Assembly: GCA_021737265.1 (NCBI GenBank)
Contig: JAIPEF010000016.1
Coordinates: forward strand, 1 to 35,747
Source: Desulfocapsa sp.
Lineage (GTDB): Bacteria > Desulfobacterota > Desulfobulbia > Desulfobulbales > Desulfocapsaceae
Direction: 5' to 3'
DNA length: 35,747 nucleotides
Below, piece after piece: positions 8,732-18,106 of this stretch. Numbering within the stretch: position 1 is the stretch's first letter; every line of letters begins with the position of its first letter. Made by a program: the position numbers and the translations under genes. The notes below the pieces were generated by a model. That model worked only from the letters and a program-made list of their open reading frames with translations. It had not been told where the DNA came from and did no database searches.

Positions 8732-9353
8732 GGCCGCTGCTCCTGATTGTGAGGGTGATCATTTTTTCAGTTTGAAGGAGGCTGGATAATGTCTGGGGCT
8801 CGATATGCTTGTCGTTCATTGTGACTTTGTCGATGGCTGCAAAAAGTGGCGGCCGGTAGGCCAGAAACTTGCCAAGAGCTGAAGCCTGAATTGTACAGCC
8901 GACATTCAGGATCTGGGCGCCCCTTTCCACTGCAATTATGTTGAATAGTTTCACCCGAATTTGTAAGGGCTGATCAATCGCATTTGTGTCGGAAAGCTTA
9001 TCGGCAGTCTTAGTACGAAGGGATGCATGTACTCCGTCTTTTCGAAAGATTGCTCCGGCAAGACCGGGCATGGCGCCAGAGAGGGCCAGCACTGCCTCGG
9101 TTCCAAACAGCTGCTGCTGCAGATCATCGGCTGGTAAACCATTCAAAAAGATAGTCTGAACCCTTTGACTGACATACTCGTCGGTAAAACCGGGAAGATC
9201 AGCCAGGAGGGCTCTGATGGTTGCACCTTGCGGTGTAGTCAGGTAAATCCCGTTCTGGAGCAGGGTTGTAAACCTGGGAAGCACTTCTATCCCAACAGTT
9301 AAAGAGACCTCTTTTGTCTCCGGTGTATTACATTCGCTGAACATGACGGTCAT
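8721..9353 (-). CDS. Conserved-looking protein of unknown function in the moeA operon
   Basis: I do not recognise this protein of about 210 residues. It has no signal peptide or membrane segment. The first third contains GIYLTTPQGATIRALLADL followed by VQTIFLNGLPADDL, a spacing that recalls a beta-grasp (MoaD-like) strand-helix-strand, but the end is SSGHGS with no diglycine. The middle has VLALSGAMPGLAGAIFRKDG and the C-terminal third ends in a probable beta strand (MITLTIRSS). I chose ATG 9353; a TTG at 9362 and ATG at 9344 are alternatives, and none has a strong ribosome-binding site. It overlaps the AI-2E gene upstream by 26 bases and moeA downstream by 11, so it should be translated with them. 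A role in Mo/W cofactor handling is inferred from position only. Confidence 0.75.
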   Translation of the reverse strand: MTVMFSECNTPETKEVSLTVGIEVLPRFTTLLQNGIYLTTPQGATIRALLADLPGFTDEYVSQRVQTIFLNGLPADDLQQQLFGTEAVLALSGAMPGLAGAIFRKDGVHASLRTKTADKLSDTNAIDQPLQIRVKLFNIIAVERGAQILNVGCTIQASALGKFLAYRPPLFAAIDKVTMNDKHIEPQTLSSLLQTEKMITLTIRSSGHGS

Positions 9354-10425
9354 ACTTGGCAAAGTAAATTTCAGTCAAGGTGAGAAAGGCAGTAACAATA
9401 AGAGGCCCGTAAATAATACCAAGTACTCCGTATACACTGAGGCCGCCTATAATTGCCAGAAAAACCAGGAGGGTGTGCATCTGTACCTGATCTCCCACCA
9501 TTTTCGGTTTTACCAGGTATTCTATAGAAAAGGAGAGGGCCATGTAGAAAATAAAGAGAAAGACACCCGCGCCAACACGATCACTGAGCATGAGTATTCC
9601 GGCGGCGGGAATCATCACCAGGCCGACACCGAATATGGGAAGAAAGGCGAGAATGGCCATGATTCCGCCCCAGAGGATGGGGGAGCTGAGCCCGAGGATG
9701 GAGAAAACCACACCTCCCAGTACCCCCTGAATCAGACCGCAGATACCGTTTCCTTTGAGAATGGCATTTGCGATTTCTTCAAATTTTTCAAGGAGTAACC
9801 TGTCTTCATCATCAGGGAGAGGAGAGACGGCAATAATGAACTTGATCAGGCGATCCAGGTCAATGAGCAGGAAAAATATGGTGAGGATCATCATGAAGAA
9901 GAGAAAAATGAACTGCAGAATATTGGCAGCCCACAGGCTGGCCTGATTGTAGAAAAAGAGGCCTGCCATCTTGGCAAGGTAGGAGAAAACGGCGGTTATT
10001 TGGGTCGCCTCAAAGCTAAAGCCGAAGCCTTTTATGTATTCCTGAAGCTGGGTGACAAAGGGGCTGTTCTGGATAAAGAGTTGAACCTTCATTCCTACCT
10101 GGGTATTGCGTCCCCAGTGATAGAGCCCCAAGGCTTCATTGGAGAGTGCCCCCACAAAGAAGAGGATTGGAATAAAGACAATCAGAATGATGAGCAGGCA
10201 GGTGAGGATTGATGCCAACCCCTCTGACATCTTTTTGCCGAGCATTATGTAGACCGGTCGGAATATATTGGTGAGCAGAAAAGAGAGAACGAGAATGGAC
10301 CAGAATGGCCAGAGAATGCGGCCAAGAAAAATGATGGAAATAAGAAAAATCAGAAGAAAATACCAGATCCTCATGGAATTTGGCTTTTTGTCAGGGGCAA
10401 CTGGTATTATGCTCTGATCAGTCAT
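9328..10425 (-). CDS. AI-2E transporter family (TqsA/YdiK-like) membrane protein
   Basis: This is a 365-residue permease-like protein with about eight membrane segments: paired hydrophobic helices near the N-terminus, a central soluble stretch, and a C-terminal block with FIVDLDRL-like and GLSVYGVLGIIYGPLIVTAF signatures typical of the family. Relatives act as exporters or Na+/H+ antiporters; the substrate here is unknown. A longer reading to 10605 exists, but ATG 10425 is preferred because the protein then starts just before MTDQSII, an AGG lies just upstream, and the extra residues look non-coding. It is the first gene of the operon leading into moeA and is divergent from ilvE. Confidence 0.85.
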   Translation of the reverse strand: MTDQSIIPVAPDKKPNSMRIWYFLLIFLISIIFLGRILWPFWSILVLSFLLTNIFRPVYIMLGKKMSEGLASILTCLLIILIVFIPILFFVGALSNEALGLYHWGRNTQVGMKVQLFIQNSPFVTQLQEYIKGFGFSFEATQITAVFSYLAKMAGLFFYNQASLWAANILQFIFLFFMMILTIFFLLIDLDRLIKFIIAVSPLPDDEDRLLLEKFEEIANAILKGNGICGLIQGVLGGVVFSILGLSSPILWGGIMAILAFLPIFGVGLVMIPAAGILMLSDRVGAGVFLFIFYMALSFSIEYLVKPKMVGDQVQMHTLLVFLAIIGGLSVYGVLGIIYGPLIVTAFLTLTEIYFAKYDRHVQRM

Positions 10426-10543
10426 TTCATTATTACCTGTGGTTTGTCGACCGTTTTTTGGCAGGAAAATGTTGCAATTTTCACGGAGTTGAGTACCTTT
10501 ATTTGCTTTGCGATCAAGAATGCGGGGCTGATTTAGCCAGCCA

Positions 10544-10571
10544 TTTTGATTGGTACATATTACTATATAAT
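10544..10571 (+). promoter_or_regulatory. Possible sigma-70 promoter for ilvE
   Basis: A perfect TATAAT lies at 10566-10571, with a weak -35 (TTTTGA) 16 bp upstream at 10544-10549. It is about 115 bp before the ilvE start in the 260-bp divergent gap between the AI-2E gene and ilvE. I see no terminator or riboswitch there. The -10 is convincing and the -35 is not. Confidence 0.4.
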
Positions 10572-10685
10572 GGACTGCGGTTGAATTAAAGAGAAATACT
10601 TTCAATAATCTCCCAAAAGTTAAAGTTATTGATGGTGAGTTGTCACAACGCCATCACTTTTAGAACTGGAAAAGAGGCACACACG

Positions 10686-11768
10686 ATGTGGAAAGATTTA
10701 GAGATATCGGTCTGTAAGTGCGAGTCCGATAAACTCCGGGATAAACCGGACCAGGATAATCTTGGGTTTGGAGTTCATTTTACCGACCATATGTTTCTCA
10801 TGAAATGGGATCGGGAAAACGGCTGGCATGATGCGGAGATCTGTCCCTATAAAAATTTCAATATGGATCCGGCCGCCATGGTTTTCCATTACGGCCAGGC
10901 GATCTTTGAAGGACTCAAGGCCTATAAGGACGAAGATGAGCAGATTTATCTGTTTCGTCCCGAAGACAACCTGGAGCGCATGAACAGTTCAGCCCTTCGT
11001 ATGTGTATGCCGCGAATTCCGGTGGATAAGGTGCTCAAGGGACTGAAGGCCCTGGTCTATCTGGATCGGGACTGGATCCCCTCCGGTGAGGGGGCAACAC
11101 TGTACATCCGCCCCACCATGATAGCCGTTGAACCGGCACTGGGTGTCCGGCCCGCGGGTGAATACTACTTCTTTATCATCATGTCCCCAGTAGGGGCCTA
11201 TTATCCAGAAGGTTTTAGTCCCACTAAGATCTGGGTAACGGACAAATATGTACGTGCTGTTAAAGGCGGTGTCGGTCATGTGAAAACTGCAGGGAACTAC
11301 GCTGCTTCCATCATGGCAGCGGAAGAGGCGCACAAGGCCGGGTATACACAGGTTCTCTGGCTTGATGCCTGTGAACGCAAGTATATTGAAGAGGTGGGGA
11401 CATCGAATATCTTTTTCAAGATTGGTGATGAGTTGATCACTCCGCCCCTTGGTGGATCCATCCTTGGCGGCATTACCCGTGATTCTGTGATTCAGTTGGC
11501 TAAAAGCTGGGGAGTGGATGTGGTGGAAAGGCGGATCACCATTGATGAGGTGATAGCCGCCAATGAGGATGGCAGGTTGCAGGAAGCATTTGGTACGGGG
11601 ACTGCTGCAGTGATCTCGCCGGTGGGTGAGCTCTGCTACCAGGAGAAAAAGTATGTGGTGGGTGATGGCAGCACCGGTGAGTTATCCCAGCGGCTTTTTG
11701 ATGAACTGCAGGCCATTCAGAAAGGAACACAGGATGATCCTTTCCGGTGGATTGTCCGAATCGGTTGA
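10686..11768 (+). CDS. ilvE: Branched-chain amino acid aminotransferase
   Basis: The enzyme is PLP-dependent and moves amino groups between glutamate and the keto acids of leucine, isoleucine and valine. ATG 10686 has AGAGG nine bases upstream and gives 360 residues, the usual size of the longer bacterial BCATs; a reading from 10629 adds 19 residues without support. Key motifs are FHYGQAIFEGLKAY, the PLP lysine Lys200 in GVGHVKTAGNYAAS, EEVGTSNIFF (PLP phosphate region) and GGITRDSV. The gene stands alone: divergent from the AI-2E gene and followed by a hairpin before groES. Confidence 0.94.
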   Translation: MWKDLEISVCKCESDKLRDKPDQDNLGFGVHFTDHMFLMKWDRENGWHDAEICPYKNFNMDPAAMVFHYGQAIFEGLKAYKDEDEQIYLFRPEDNLERMNSSALRMCMPRIPVDKVLKGLKALVYLDRDWIPSGEGATLYIRPTMIAVEPALGVRPAGEYYFFIIMSPVGAYYPEGFSPTKIWVTDKYVRAVKGGVGHVKTAGNYAASIMAAEEAHKAGYTQVLWLDACERKYIEEVGTSNIFFKIGDELITPPLGGSILGGITRDSVIQLAKSWGVDVVERRITIDEVIAANEDGRLQEAFGTGTAAVISPVGELCYQEKKYVVGDGSTGELSQRLFDELQAIQKGTQDDPFRWIVRIG

Positions 11769-11825
11769 TTTTTCCCTCCTTTTGCGCAGATCTTGCGAAA
11801 TAAAAGAACAGAGTTTCAAAAACGT

Positions 11826-11857
11826 GGGGTGAATGTTAATTTTTTGATATTCACCCC
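11826..11857. repeat. Perfect inverted repeat between ilvE and groES
   Basis: GGGGTGAAT (11826-11834) and ATTCACCCC (11849-11857) form a 9-bp perfect stem with a 14-base T-rich loop. It could end ilvE transcription, but the following T stretch is broken (TTGATTTT). Its right arm directly abuts the -35 box of the probable groESL promoter, so an operator is equally possible. Confidence 0.6.
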
Positions 11858-11885
11858 TTGATTTTCATAAAAGCAAACCTATAGT
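11858..11885 (+). promoter_or_regulatory. Probable sigma-70 promoter for groESL
   Basis: TTGATT (11858-11863), a 16-bp spacer, then TATAGT (11880-11885) form a good vegetative promoter about 112 bp before groES. A sigma-32 type -10 (CCCCAT-like) is not seen, nor is a CIRCE element. Confidence 0.55.
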
Positions 11886-11921
11886 GTTGCCCAGTTTACA
11901 ACAGCCGGAATTTTCCGGATT

Positions 11922-11976
11922 ATCAAACATGGGTCATAAAGGCAGTTACGGAATTTTGCTCTTTATGATCAAACAT
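11922..11976. repeat. Nested direct and inverted repeats in the groESL leader
   Basis: TCATAAAG (11934-11941) is repeated inverted as CTTTATGA (11961-11968) with a 19-base spacer. ATCAAACAT occurs twice in the same orientation (11922-11930 and 11968-11976). Just upstream, CCGGAA-TT-TTCCGG forms a small palindrome. All lie between the probable promoter and the groES ribosome-binding site and could be binding sites or an RNA structure. Confidence 0.5.
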
Positions 11977-11997
11977 ACGTTTTACAGGAGGAAGTAA

Positions 11998-12285
11998 ATG
12001 AAAATTCGTCCATTAAATGATCGTGTTTTGGTCAAGAGACTGAAAGAAGAGGAAAAGACAGCCGGTGGTATTATCATTCCAGACAGTGCCAAGGAAAAAC
12101 CAGCAGAGGGTGAAGTTATTTCAGTTGGTCCCGGAAAAGTCGCTGACAATGGTGAGCGTACTGCCCTGCAGGTAAAAGAGGGAGATATGGTTCTCTTTTC
12201 CAAGTATGGCGGAACCGATGTGAAACTTGATGGTGAGGATTTCCTCATCATGCGTGAAGATGATATTCTTGGAATCGTAGAATAA
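11998..12285 (+). CDS. groES: Co-chaperonin GroES
   Basis: The 95-residue protein forms the heptameric lid of the GroEL folding chamber. It begins [20 protein letters not shown] and has the mobile-loop region [21 protein letters not shown] and the C-terminal [13 protein letters not shown], all typical. AGGAGG at 11986-11991 lies six bases before the ATG. groEL follows after 57 bp, in the standard two-gene operon. Confidence 0.98.
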   Translation: MKIRPLNDRVLVKRLKEEEKTAGGIIIPDSAKEKPAEGEVISVGPGKVADNGERTALQVKEGDMVLFSKYGGTDVKLDGEDFLIMREDDILGIVE

Positions 12286-12330
12286 ATTTTAGGATACCTT
12301 CATCAAATTTTGTCAATATACCTTATATAG

Positions 12331-14001
<1,671 letters not shown>

Positions 14002-14040
14002 TTTTCCCCTGTTAGCTTGCACAACCCATAGAGGTACGGA

Positions 14041-14073
14041 GCGGGTCCCGGCAACGGGATCCGCTTCTTTTTT
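14041..14073 (+). terminator. Rho-independent terminator of groESL
   Basis: GCGGGTCCC (14041-14049) pairs with GGGATCCGC (14056-14064), nine base pairs with one G-T wobble and a six-base loop, followed by TTCTTTTTT. Confidence 0.85.
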
Positions 14074-14095
14074 GTCAGCCTGAAGTGGAAAAAAG

Positions 14096-14124
14096 TTGAC
14101 AGTCGAAATCGAATAAGGTATCTA
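14096..14124 (+). promoter_or_regulatory. Probable promoter of the tRNA gene
   Basis: A consensus TTGACA (14096-14101), a 17-bp spacer and TATCTA (14119-14124) end 17 bp before the tRNA. The position and perfect -35 box fit a stable-RNA promoter, though the -10 box is weak. Confidence 0.6.
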
Positions 14125-14141
14125 TTTTCGTCTTCACCCAT

Positions 14142-14218
14142 GGCGATGTAGCTCAGATGGTTAGAGCATACGGCTCATATCCGTAGTGTCCGGGGTTCAA
14201 CTCCCTGCATCGCCACCA
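14142..14218 (+). tRNA. tRNA-Met (anticodon CAT)
   Basis: This 77-base cloverleaf has acceptor stem GGCGATG/CATCGCC, D-arm GCTCAGATGGTTAGAGC, an anticodon stem ACGG/CCGT around loop CTCATAT (anticodon CAT), a T-arm with loop TTCAACT and an encoded CCA end. A CAT anticodon can be elongator Met or lysidine-modified Ile2; GG at the 5' end excludes a typical initiator. I favour elongator Met but cannot exclude Ile2. Confidence 0.93.
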
Positions 14219-14226
14219 AAAAGTGT

Positions 14227-14268
14227 AAGCCCTCTGAATATCACAAGATATTCAGAGGGCTTTTTTTT
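14227..14268 (+). terminator. Strong Rho-independent terminator after the tRNA
   Basis: A 16-bp perfect stem (14227-14242 with 14247-14262) around the loop ACAA is followed by a T run to 14268. Confidence 0.93.
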
Positions 14269-14276
14269 GTGTTCAA

Positions 14277-14340
14277 CTCACCGGCCCAGAGAAGCCGCCG
14301 TTATATTCCCACGGGCCTCATCCTCAGCTTCCCGTCTTAG
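14277..14340 (+). repeat. 64-bp direct repeat, left copy (identical to 20685-20748)
   Basis: The 64 bases from CTCACCGGCCCAGAGAAGCC to CCCGTCTTAG recur without a mismatch and in the same orientation at 20685. Identity stops abruptly on both sides. The copy begins nine bases after the T run of the tRNA terminator. With an integrase relic between the copies, an attachment-site or island-boundary role is likely; a dispersed repeat is the alternative. Confidence 0.85.
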
Positions 14341-14601
14341 ATGTAACTTTCACTGCAACGTAGGACATTCTCTGGCGAAGGAATTTTTTTATTATGCCCG
14401 TTATCTGTTTTGTGAAAAATGCCATCATTTGATTCGAAAAGATATTTTTCGGTAAGACAGCAACATTTGCATCCCAATTCCAGCAAGAAGTTGCAGGAGC
14501 CTTGGTCAAAATAATCAAGAGTCATGTCCACTGCTGAAATTTACCACAAAAAAGGAAGGCCTTATAATATAAGTCAGGCACTCTCTTGGTGGAAGATGCT
14601 T
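14341..14601. other. Gap between direct repeat and nucleotidyltransferase gene
   Basis: This 261-bp A+T-rich stretch holds no gene I can support. Short open frames on both strands (for example one starting at ATG 14524 on plus) run antisense into the nucleotidyltransferase gene and look like chance. I see no clear terminator for the minus-strand operon. Confidence 0.5.
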
Positions 14602-15699
14602 TCAGGAGGGATGACGCTGAATTTTTCTTTGTCTGATTCTTTTGCGTATATAAAAAGGCACCTGATAAAAAGCCTTCGAGATAAAATCGGGAAAGGCGGC
14701 GGCTTTTATCAAAAATGAAGCATCGCCCATACTGTTACTGTGCATCAGCCATTTTTTATATATTCTGTTACGTAGATTGGGTGGCGACGTTAATACGCGG
14801 AAAAAACGAATCTCCTGAGAATCTTTAGGCAACCGGTCAAGCTGATTTAAAACCTCCCCCGGCACCGGGGCGTCAAATTCATTTTTTAAAAAACTCAATG
14901 CATAAGACATCGTTAAGCTCAGGTTGCGCGAAGCGGCTTCGGACACCAGCATTGCCCAATCGATCGCATCAGATCTTTTCTTCATAACCGTCAGTACGTC
15001 AACAGTCCAGCGGATTGAGGATATGGCGTTCCATCTGAGGCCATGGGCGCAATTATGCAAAATCTGCTGCGTCGGATTCAAAATTTTAATCTTGAATCCT
15101 TTGAATGAAACTTCTTCCGTCTGCTTCCAGAGTTCTTCATCCGCTCTATCCCACGGACACTGATAAAAAGCGCGCCAATGAATATCCATTTCATAATGAT
15201 CGGGGCTTATCAAATCGAGCGAATGAATGTGTTTGACGGGTTTGTCAAGCCAGGAACCATTCCTTTCCTGCCAGCCCTGCTCCTTGAAGTATTTCAGCGT
15301 TCTTTTCACGTCCTCTTCAGGGACAAGAAAGTCCGCGTCACTCATGGGACGGATACCGGTATCTTCATAATATGCAGCGATAAGCGCGATGCCCTTGAGC
15401 ACGATAACAGGTATTTCCCGTTTTTCCAGTTCGACCAGAATCGACAGAAATTTATGAAAAAGGAGACTGTTTTTGTATAGATTCTGACGGTAGACACCTT
15501 TTAATTTCTCAATGTGAGGAATCTCTTGTCCCGTTTTTGACAGCCGCTTATATAGTAGCGGCAAGAGGCGAAAACTTCCCCCTTCAATATCGTCAAGGTT
15601 GGTAATCGTTATCCATTTTTTGTAGTATTCAATTGCCCGGCTGTCGCTTTTTTCAAGAATCGCGTGCAAAAGCAGCAGTTCATCAGATTGGACCATCAT
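14602..15699 (-). CDS. Nucleotidyltransferase family protein (NTP_transf_5 type)
   Basis: This 365-residue protein carries the family core VIVLKGIALIAAYYEDTG, then IRPMSDADFLV with the DxD metal-binding aspartates near 121 and 123, and later YEMDIHWRAF, which supplies the third acidic residue. The family transfers nucleotides to unknown small-molecule or peptide acceptors. Members occur in lasso-peptide clusters and in uncharacterised PqqD/HprK clusters. It is the last gene of a four-gene operon; its ATG (15699, or 15696) overlaps the glycosyltransferase stop. The upstream gene ends in a run of nine A residues, a possible slippage site. Base composition is more A+T-rich than the flanking core genes. 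The family call is good; the substrate is unknown. Confidence 0.8.
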   Translation of the reverse strand: MMVQSDELLLLHAILEKSDSRAIEYYKKWITITNLDDIEGGSFRLLPLLYKRLSKTGQEIPHIEKLKGVYRQNLYKNSLLFHKFLSILVELEKREIPVIVLKGIALIAAYYEDTGIRPMSDADFLVPEEDVKRTLKYFKEQGWQERNGSWLDKPVKHIHSLDLISPDHYEMDIHWRAFYQCPWDRADEELWKQTEEVSFKGFKIKILNPTQQILHNCAHGLRWNAISSIRWTVDVLTVMKKRSDAIDWAMLVSEAASRNLSLTMSYALSFLKNEFDAPVPGEVLNQLDRLPKDSQEIRFFRVLTSPPNLRNRIYKKWLMHSNSMGDASFLIKAAAFPDFISKAFYQVPFYIRKRIRQRKIQRHPS

Positions 15700-17060
15700 T
15701 TTTTTTTCTTTCTTCTATGAATAATCGCTTCTTTGGCGATACGCGCGTAATCGTTGTTTTGGTTCTTGTTCACAATTCCATGATTCCGCGGATGAATTCT
15801 CCGGCACATCAAAACATCCGGCAGGATCGCGGTCTTCATCCCCGCATCCAGTGCGCGCTGATACCAGTCGATAAACTCTCCCGTCCTGTACGCGGAATCA
15901 AAATACCCGACGCTTAAAAATTTTTCTCTCTTGATCAGCATCGTGCCCGCATGCAACCCCTTAACCGGTTCTTCGGGGCAATGATATTTTCGGCGAAAGC
16001 TGTCATCCGTTTCCGGACTGAAAAAATGAGAGGTCATGCCGAATATCATGTCCGGTGCATCGGATGTCTTGATCTCACGCAACTGGAGTTCAATCTTGTT
16101 TTTCTCCCAGCAATCGTCGGCATCCAGAAAAGCGATATAATCGCCTGTGGCGTTTTTGACGCCATCATTGCGGGCGGCAGCGGCTCCGCCGTTCTTCTCT
16201 CTTCTGATATAGCGAATTCTGTCAGCATAACATCGTGCGATTTCCGCCGTTGTGTCTGTGGAGCAATCATCAACAACCAGGATTTCAAAAGGTTTTACAG
16301 ACTGATTCAGGACGCTTTGCAAAGCTTCATCAAGATAACTTTCTCCATTATAAACCGGTATGACGACACTGATTTTATAGGAGGATTTCGTCCTCTGCAA
16401 AGAGGCTTTGATGGATTTTAAAAGTTCCTTCCGGCAGATTTCCGTCTGACCGGTGAGGCACTGGTTGTGTACCCTTTTATAAAGAAGGTTTTTTTCAATG
16501 ACCCCGAGCCGGAAGCCGGCATCCTTGGCTCTCAAAAACCAGTCACTGTCGTCACCGATACGATAGGTTTCATCAAAATCTCCCACGGCTTCAAAGTTGG
16601 ATTTACGCACCAGTAAAGCACTGGGAATAAATGCTGTCGTTTCTGCCCCCTGTCTTTCGGTCCTCACCCATCCGGGAAGCTCTTTCAATGTGTCATCCAG
16701 GAATATACTGTGCTTGGTCACCGAGTAATCAATTTCCGGATGGTCTTCCATGAAACCGATCTGTAACTTCAGTTTTTCGGAACTCCAGATATCATCGGCA
16801 TCGAGAAAAGCCAGATATGGACCCGAAGCCCTGCGGACGCCGTAATTTCGGGCAGCCGCCACACATTGATGCTCCTGGTGCAAATAAATAACCTGACTGT
16901 ATTCTTTTACGATGGAAGCGCTTTCGTCGCTTGAACCGTCATCTACAACAATACATTCCCAATGACCATATTCCTGATTCAGAACGCTGTTAATGGAATC
17001 TTTAATAAATCCTTCGCCGTTATATACCGGTATGATCACGCTTACCTTTGGATTTTTCAT
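15696..17060 (-). CDS. Tandem two-domain GT2 glycosyltransferase
   Basis: Two family-2 glycosyltransferase domains are fused in 454 residues. Domain 1 starts VSVIIPVYNGEGF (residues 6-18) with VVDDGSSD (38-45) and FLDADD (85-90). Domain 2 repeats this as ISVVIPVYNGESY (230-242), VVDDCSTD and FLDADD (311-316). Both keep the DxD metal-sugar motif, so both may be active. There is no membrane segment, so it should act in the cytoplasm, probably with nucleotide-sugar donors. Its ends overlap its neighbours by four bases on both sides (ATGA), tying it to the HprK-like and nucleotidyltransferase genes. The lysine-rich C-terminus RRKKKK is encoded by a poly-A stretch. Acceptor unknown: polysaccharide or peptide. 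Confidence 0.88.
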   Translation of the reverse strand: MKNPKVSVIIPVYNGEGFIKDSINSVLNQEYGHWECIVVDDGSSDESASIVKEYSQVIYLHQEHQCVAAARNYGVRRASGPYLAFLDADDIWSSEKLKLQIGFMEDHPEIDYSVTKHSIFLDDTLKELPGWVRTERQGAETTAFIPSALLVRKSNFEAVGDFDETYRIGDDSDWFLRAKDAGFRLGVIEKNLLYKRVHNQCLTGQTEICRKELLKSIKASLQRTKSSYKISVVIPVYNGESYLDEALQSVLNQSVKPFEILVVDDCSTDTTAEIARCYADRIRYIRREKNGGAAAARNDGVKNATGDYIAFLDADDCWEKNKIELQLREIKTSDAPDMIFGMTSHFFSPETDDSFRRKYHCPEEPVKGLHAGTMLIKREKFLSVGYFDSAYRTGEFIDWYQRALDAGMKTAILPDVLMCRRIHPRNHGIVNKNQNNDYARIAKEAIIHRRKKKK

Positions 17061-18106
17061 TCGCCGCCTTCGATTTCCCCCGCGGCCATGAAACGCTTCA
17101 ACGCGTCCATGATCTCCGCATTATCTTTCCCCAGCGACATTTGATAAACAGGAATGCCTTGCAGGATAGCGGCAAGCGTTTTCAATGTTTGTTTACCGCT
17201 GCCCGGCATTTGAAAAATGGAACTTGCCGCAAGCCCCATCAGGCCTTTGCTTTGCGGCACGCGATCGAAATATGATTTCTGATTTCCAGAAATCACCGGC
17301 AATAACACGGCCTTGAGCGGCAGACTTCTCCTCAAAGCATCCGGTTGATGATCACGCAGATAAAAATATCCTTTTTCATCCTTTTGATTATTCAGGGATA
17401 AATCGCCGGCCGCAGGCACGCGCTCCAGCATCTCCCAGCGGAACTTGACGCTGTTATAAGCGCTATGCACCACCGGACCGGATTTGTTTTCCAGGACAAT
17501 ATAATCGTCTCCAAGAAATTTAAAGCCATTACGCGCGGCCATAATGGCTGTCGTTGATTTCCCTGTCCCGCTCCGTCCCGCCAGCAGGATCCCCGCAGTG
17601 TCTCCACCTATCGCCGCTGCGTGAACCAGAGCCAGGCCGGATTTTTCGCACCACCAGTGCAGGAGCATACGCATCGGCGCTGCTTTTTCATAAAAAGGAA
17701 GTTGCCCGGCTTTGGGCAGATAATAATACCCCCGGTTGTTCCCATTATCGAACATACTGAAAATGCCGCTTTTCGGATTGTATAGAACGTGAATATCTTC
17801 GGAATTATACGTGACGATTTCTTCCTTATTTTTTGAAATGTCAGTCAGCCAGCCGTATCCGGGAAGGGCACAATCTAAAATATCGGAGTCGCAGGCAAAG
17901 ATAGTGAACGCCGCTTCAGCGTCTGTTCCGGTGATCTCCAGATGTTCGAACGCTTTGAAGAGGCTGTGCTCAAGGATATCCGAAGAATACGTCAGAAGAA
18001 CGGTGCCGCCGATAGAAATAAATCTTTTTCTGAGACCGGCGGCTTTTATTCGCGATTCGTTGAAGTAAGCAAGGATATCCGGCAGAATGGTTTCAAATGT
18101 GTTCAT
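17057..18106 (-). CDS. HprK-related kinase-like protein
   Basis: The 349-residue protein resembles the C-terminal P-loop domain of HPr kinase/phosphorylase. It has LALVHAAAIGG, the Walker A GRSGTGKS (about 177-184) and FLGDDY (about 197-202), in the order seen in HprK-related enzymes. It lacks the typical HprK N-terminal domain and no HPr gene is nearby, so another phosphoryl acceptor is likely. Related kinases phosphorylate lasso-peptide C-termini in some clusters. ATG 18106 shares its A with the TGA of the PqqD-like gene, so the two should be translated together; a TTG at 18109 is less likely. Family level is confident; the reaction is inferred. Confidence 0.82.
   Translation of the reverse strand: MNTFETILPDILAYFNESRIKAAGLRKRFISIGGTVLLTYSSDILEHSLFKAFEHLEITGTDAEAAFTIFACDSDILDCALPGYGWLTDISKNKEEIVTYNSEDIHVLYNPKSGIFSMFDNGNNRGYYYLPKAGQLPFYEKAAPMRMLLHWWCEKSGLALVHAAAIGGDTAGILLAGRSGTGKSTTAIMAARNGFKFLGDDYIVLENKSGPVVHSAYNSVKFRWEMLERVPAAGDLSLNNQKDEKGYFYLRDHQPDALRRSLPLKAVLLPVISGNQKSYFDRVPQSKGLMGLAASSIFQMPGSGKQTLKTLAAILQGIPVYQMSLGKDNAEIMDALKRFMAAGEIEGGE

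Noticed and set aside
10629..10685. Upstream extension of ilvE from 10629
   Set aside because: The ATG at 10686 has a spaced AGAGG and begins at the usual BCAT N-terminus; the extra 19 residues show no family likeness.
11769..11997. CIRCE/HrcA operator before groES
   Set aside because: No sequence resembling TTAGCACTC-N9-GAGTGCTAA is present; the repeats there are different.
14524..14718. Small plus-strand frame considered as a peptide precursor for the PqqD operon
   Set aside because: It overlaps the nucleotidyltransferase gene antisense, has no properly spaced ribosome-binding site and no leader-core pattern.
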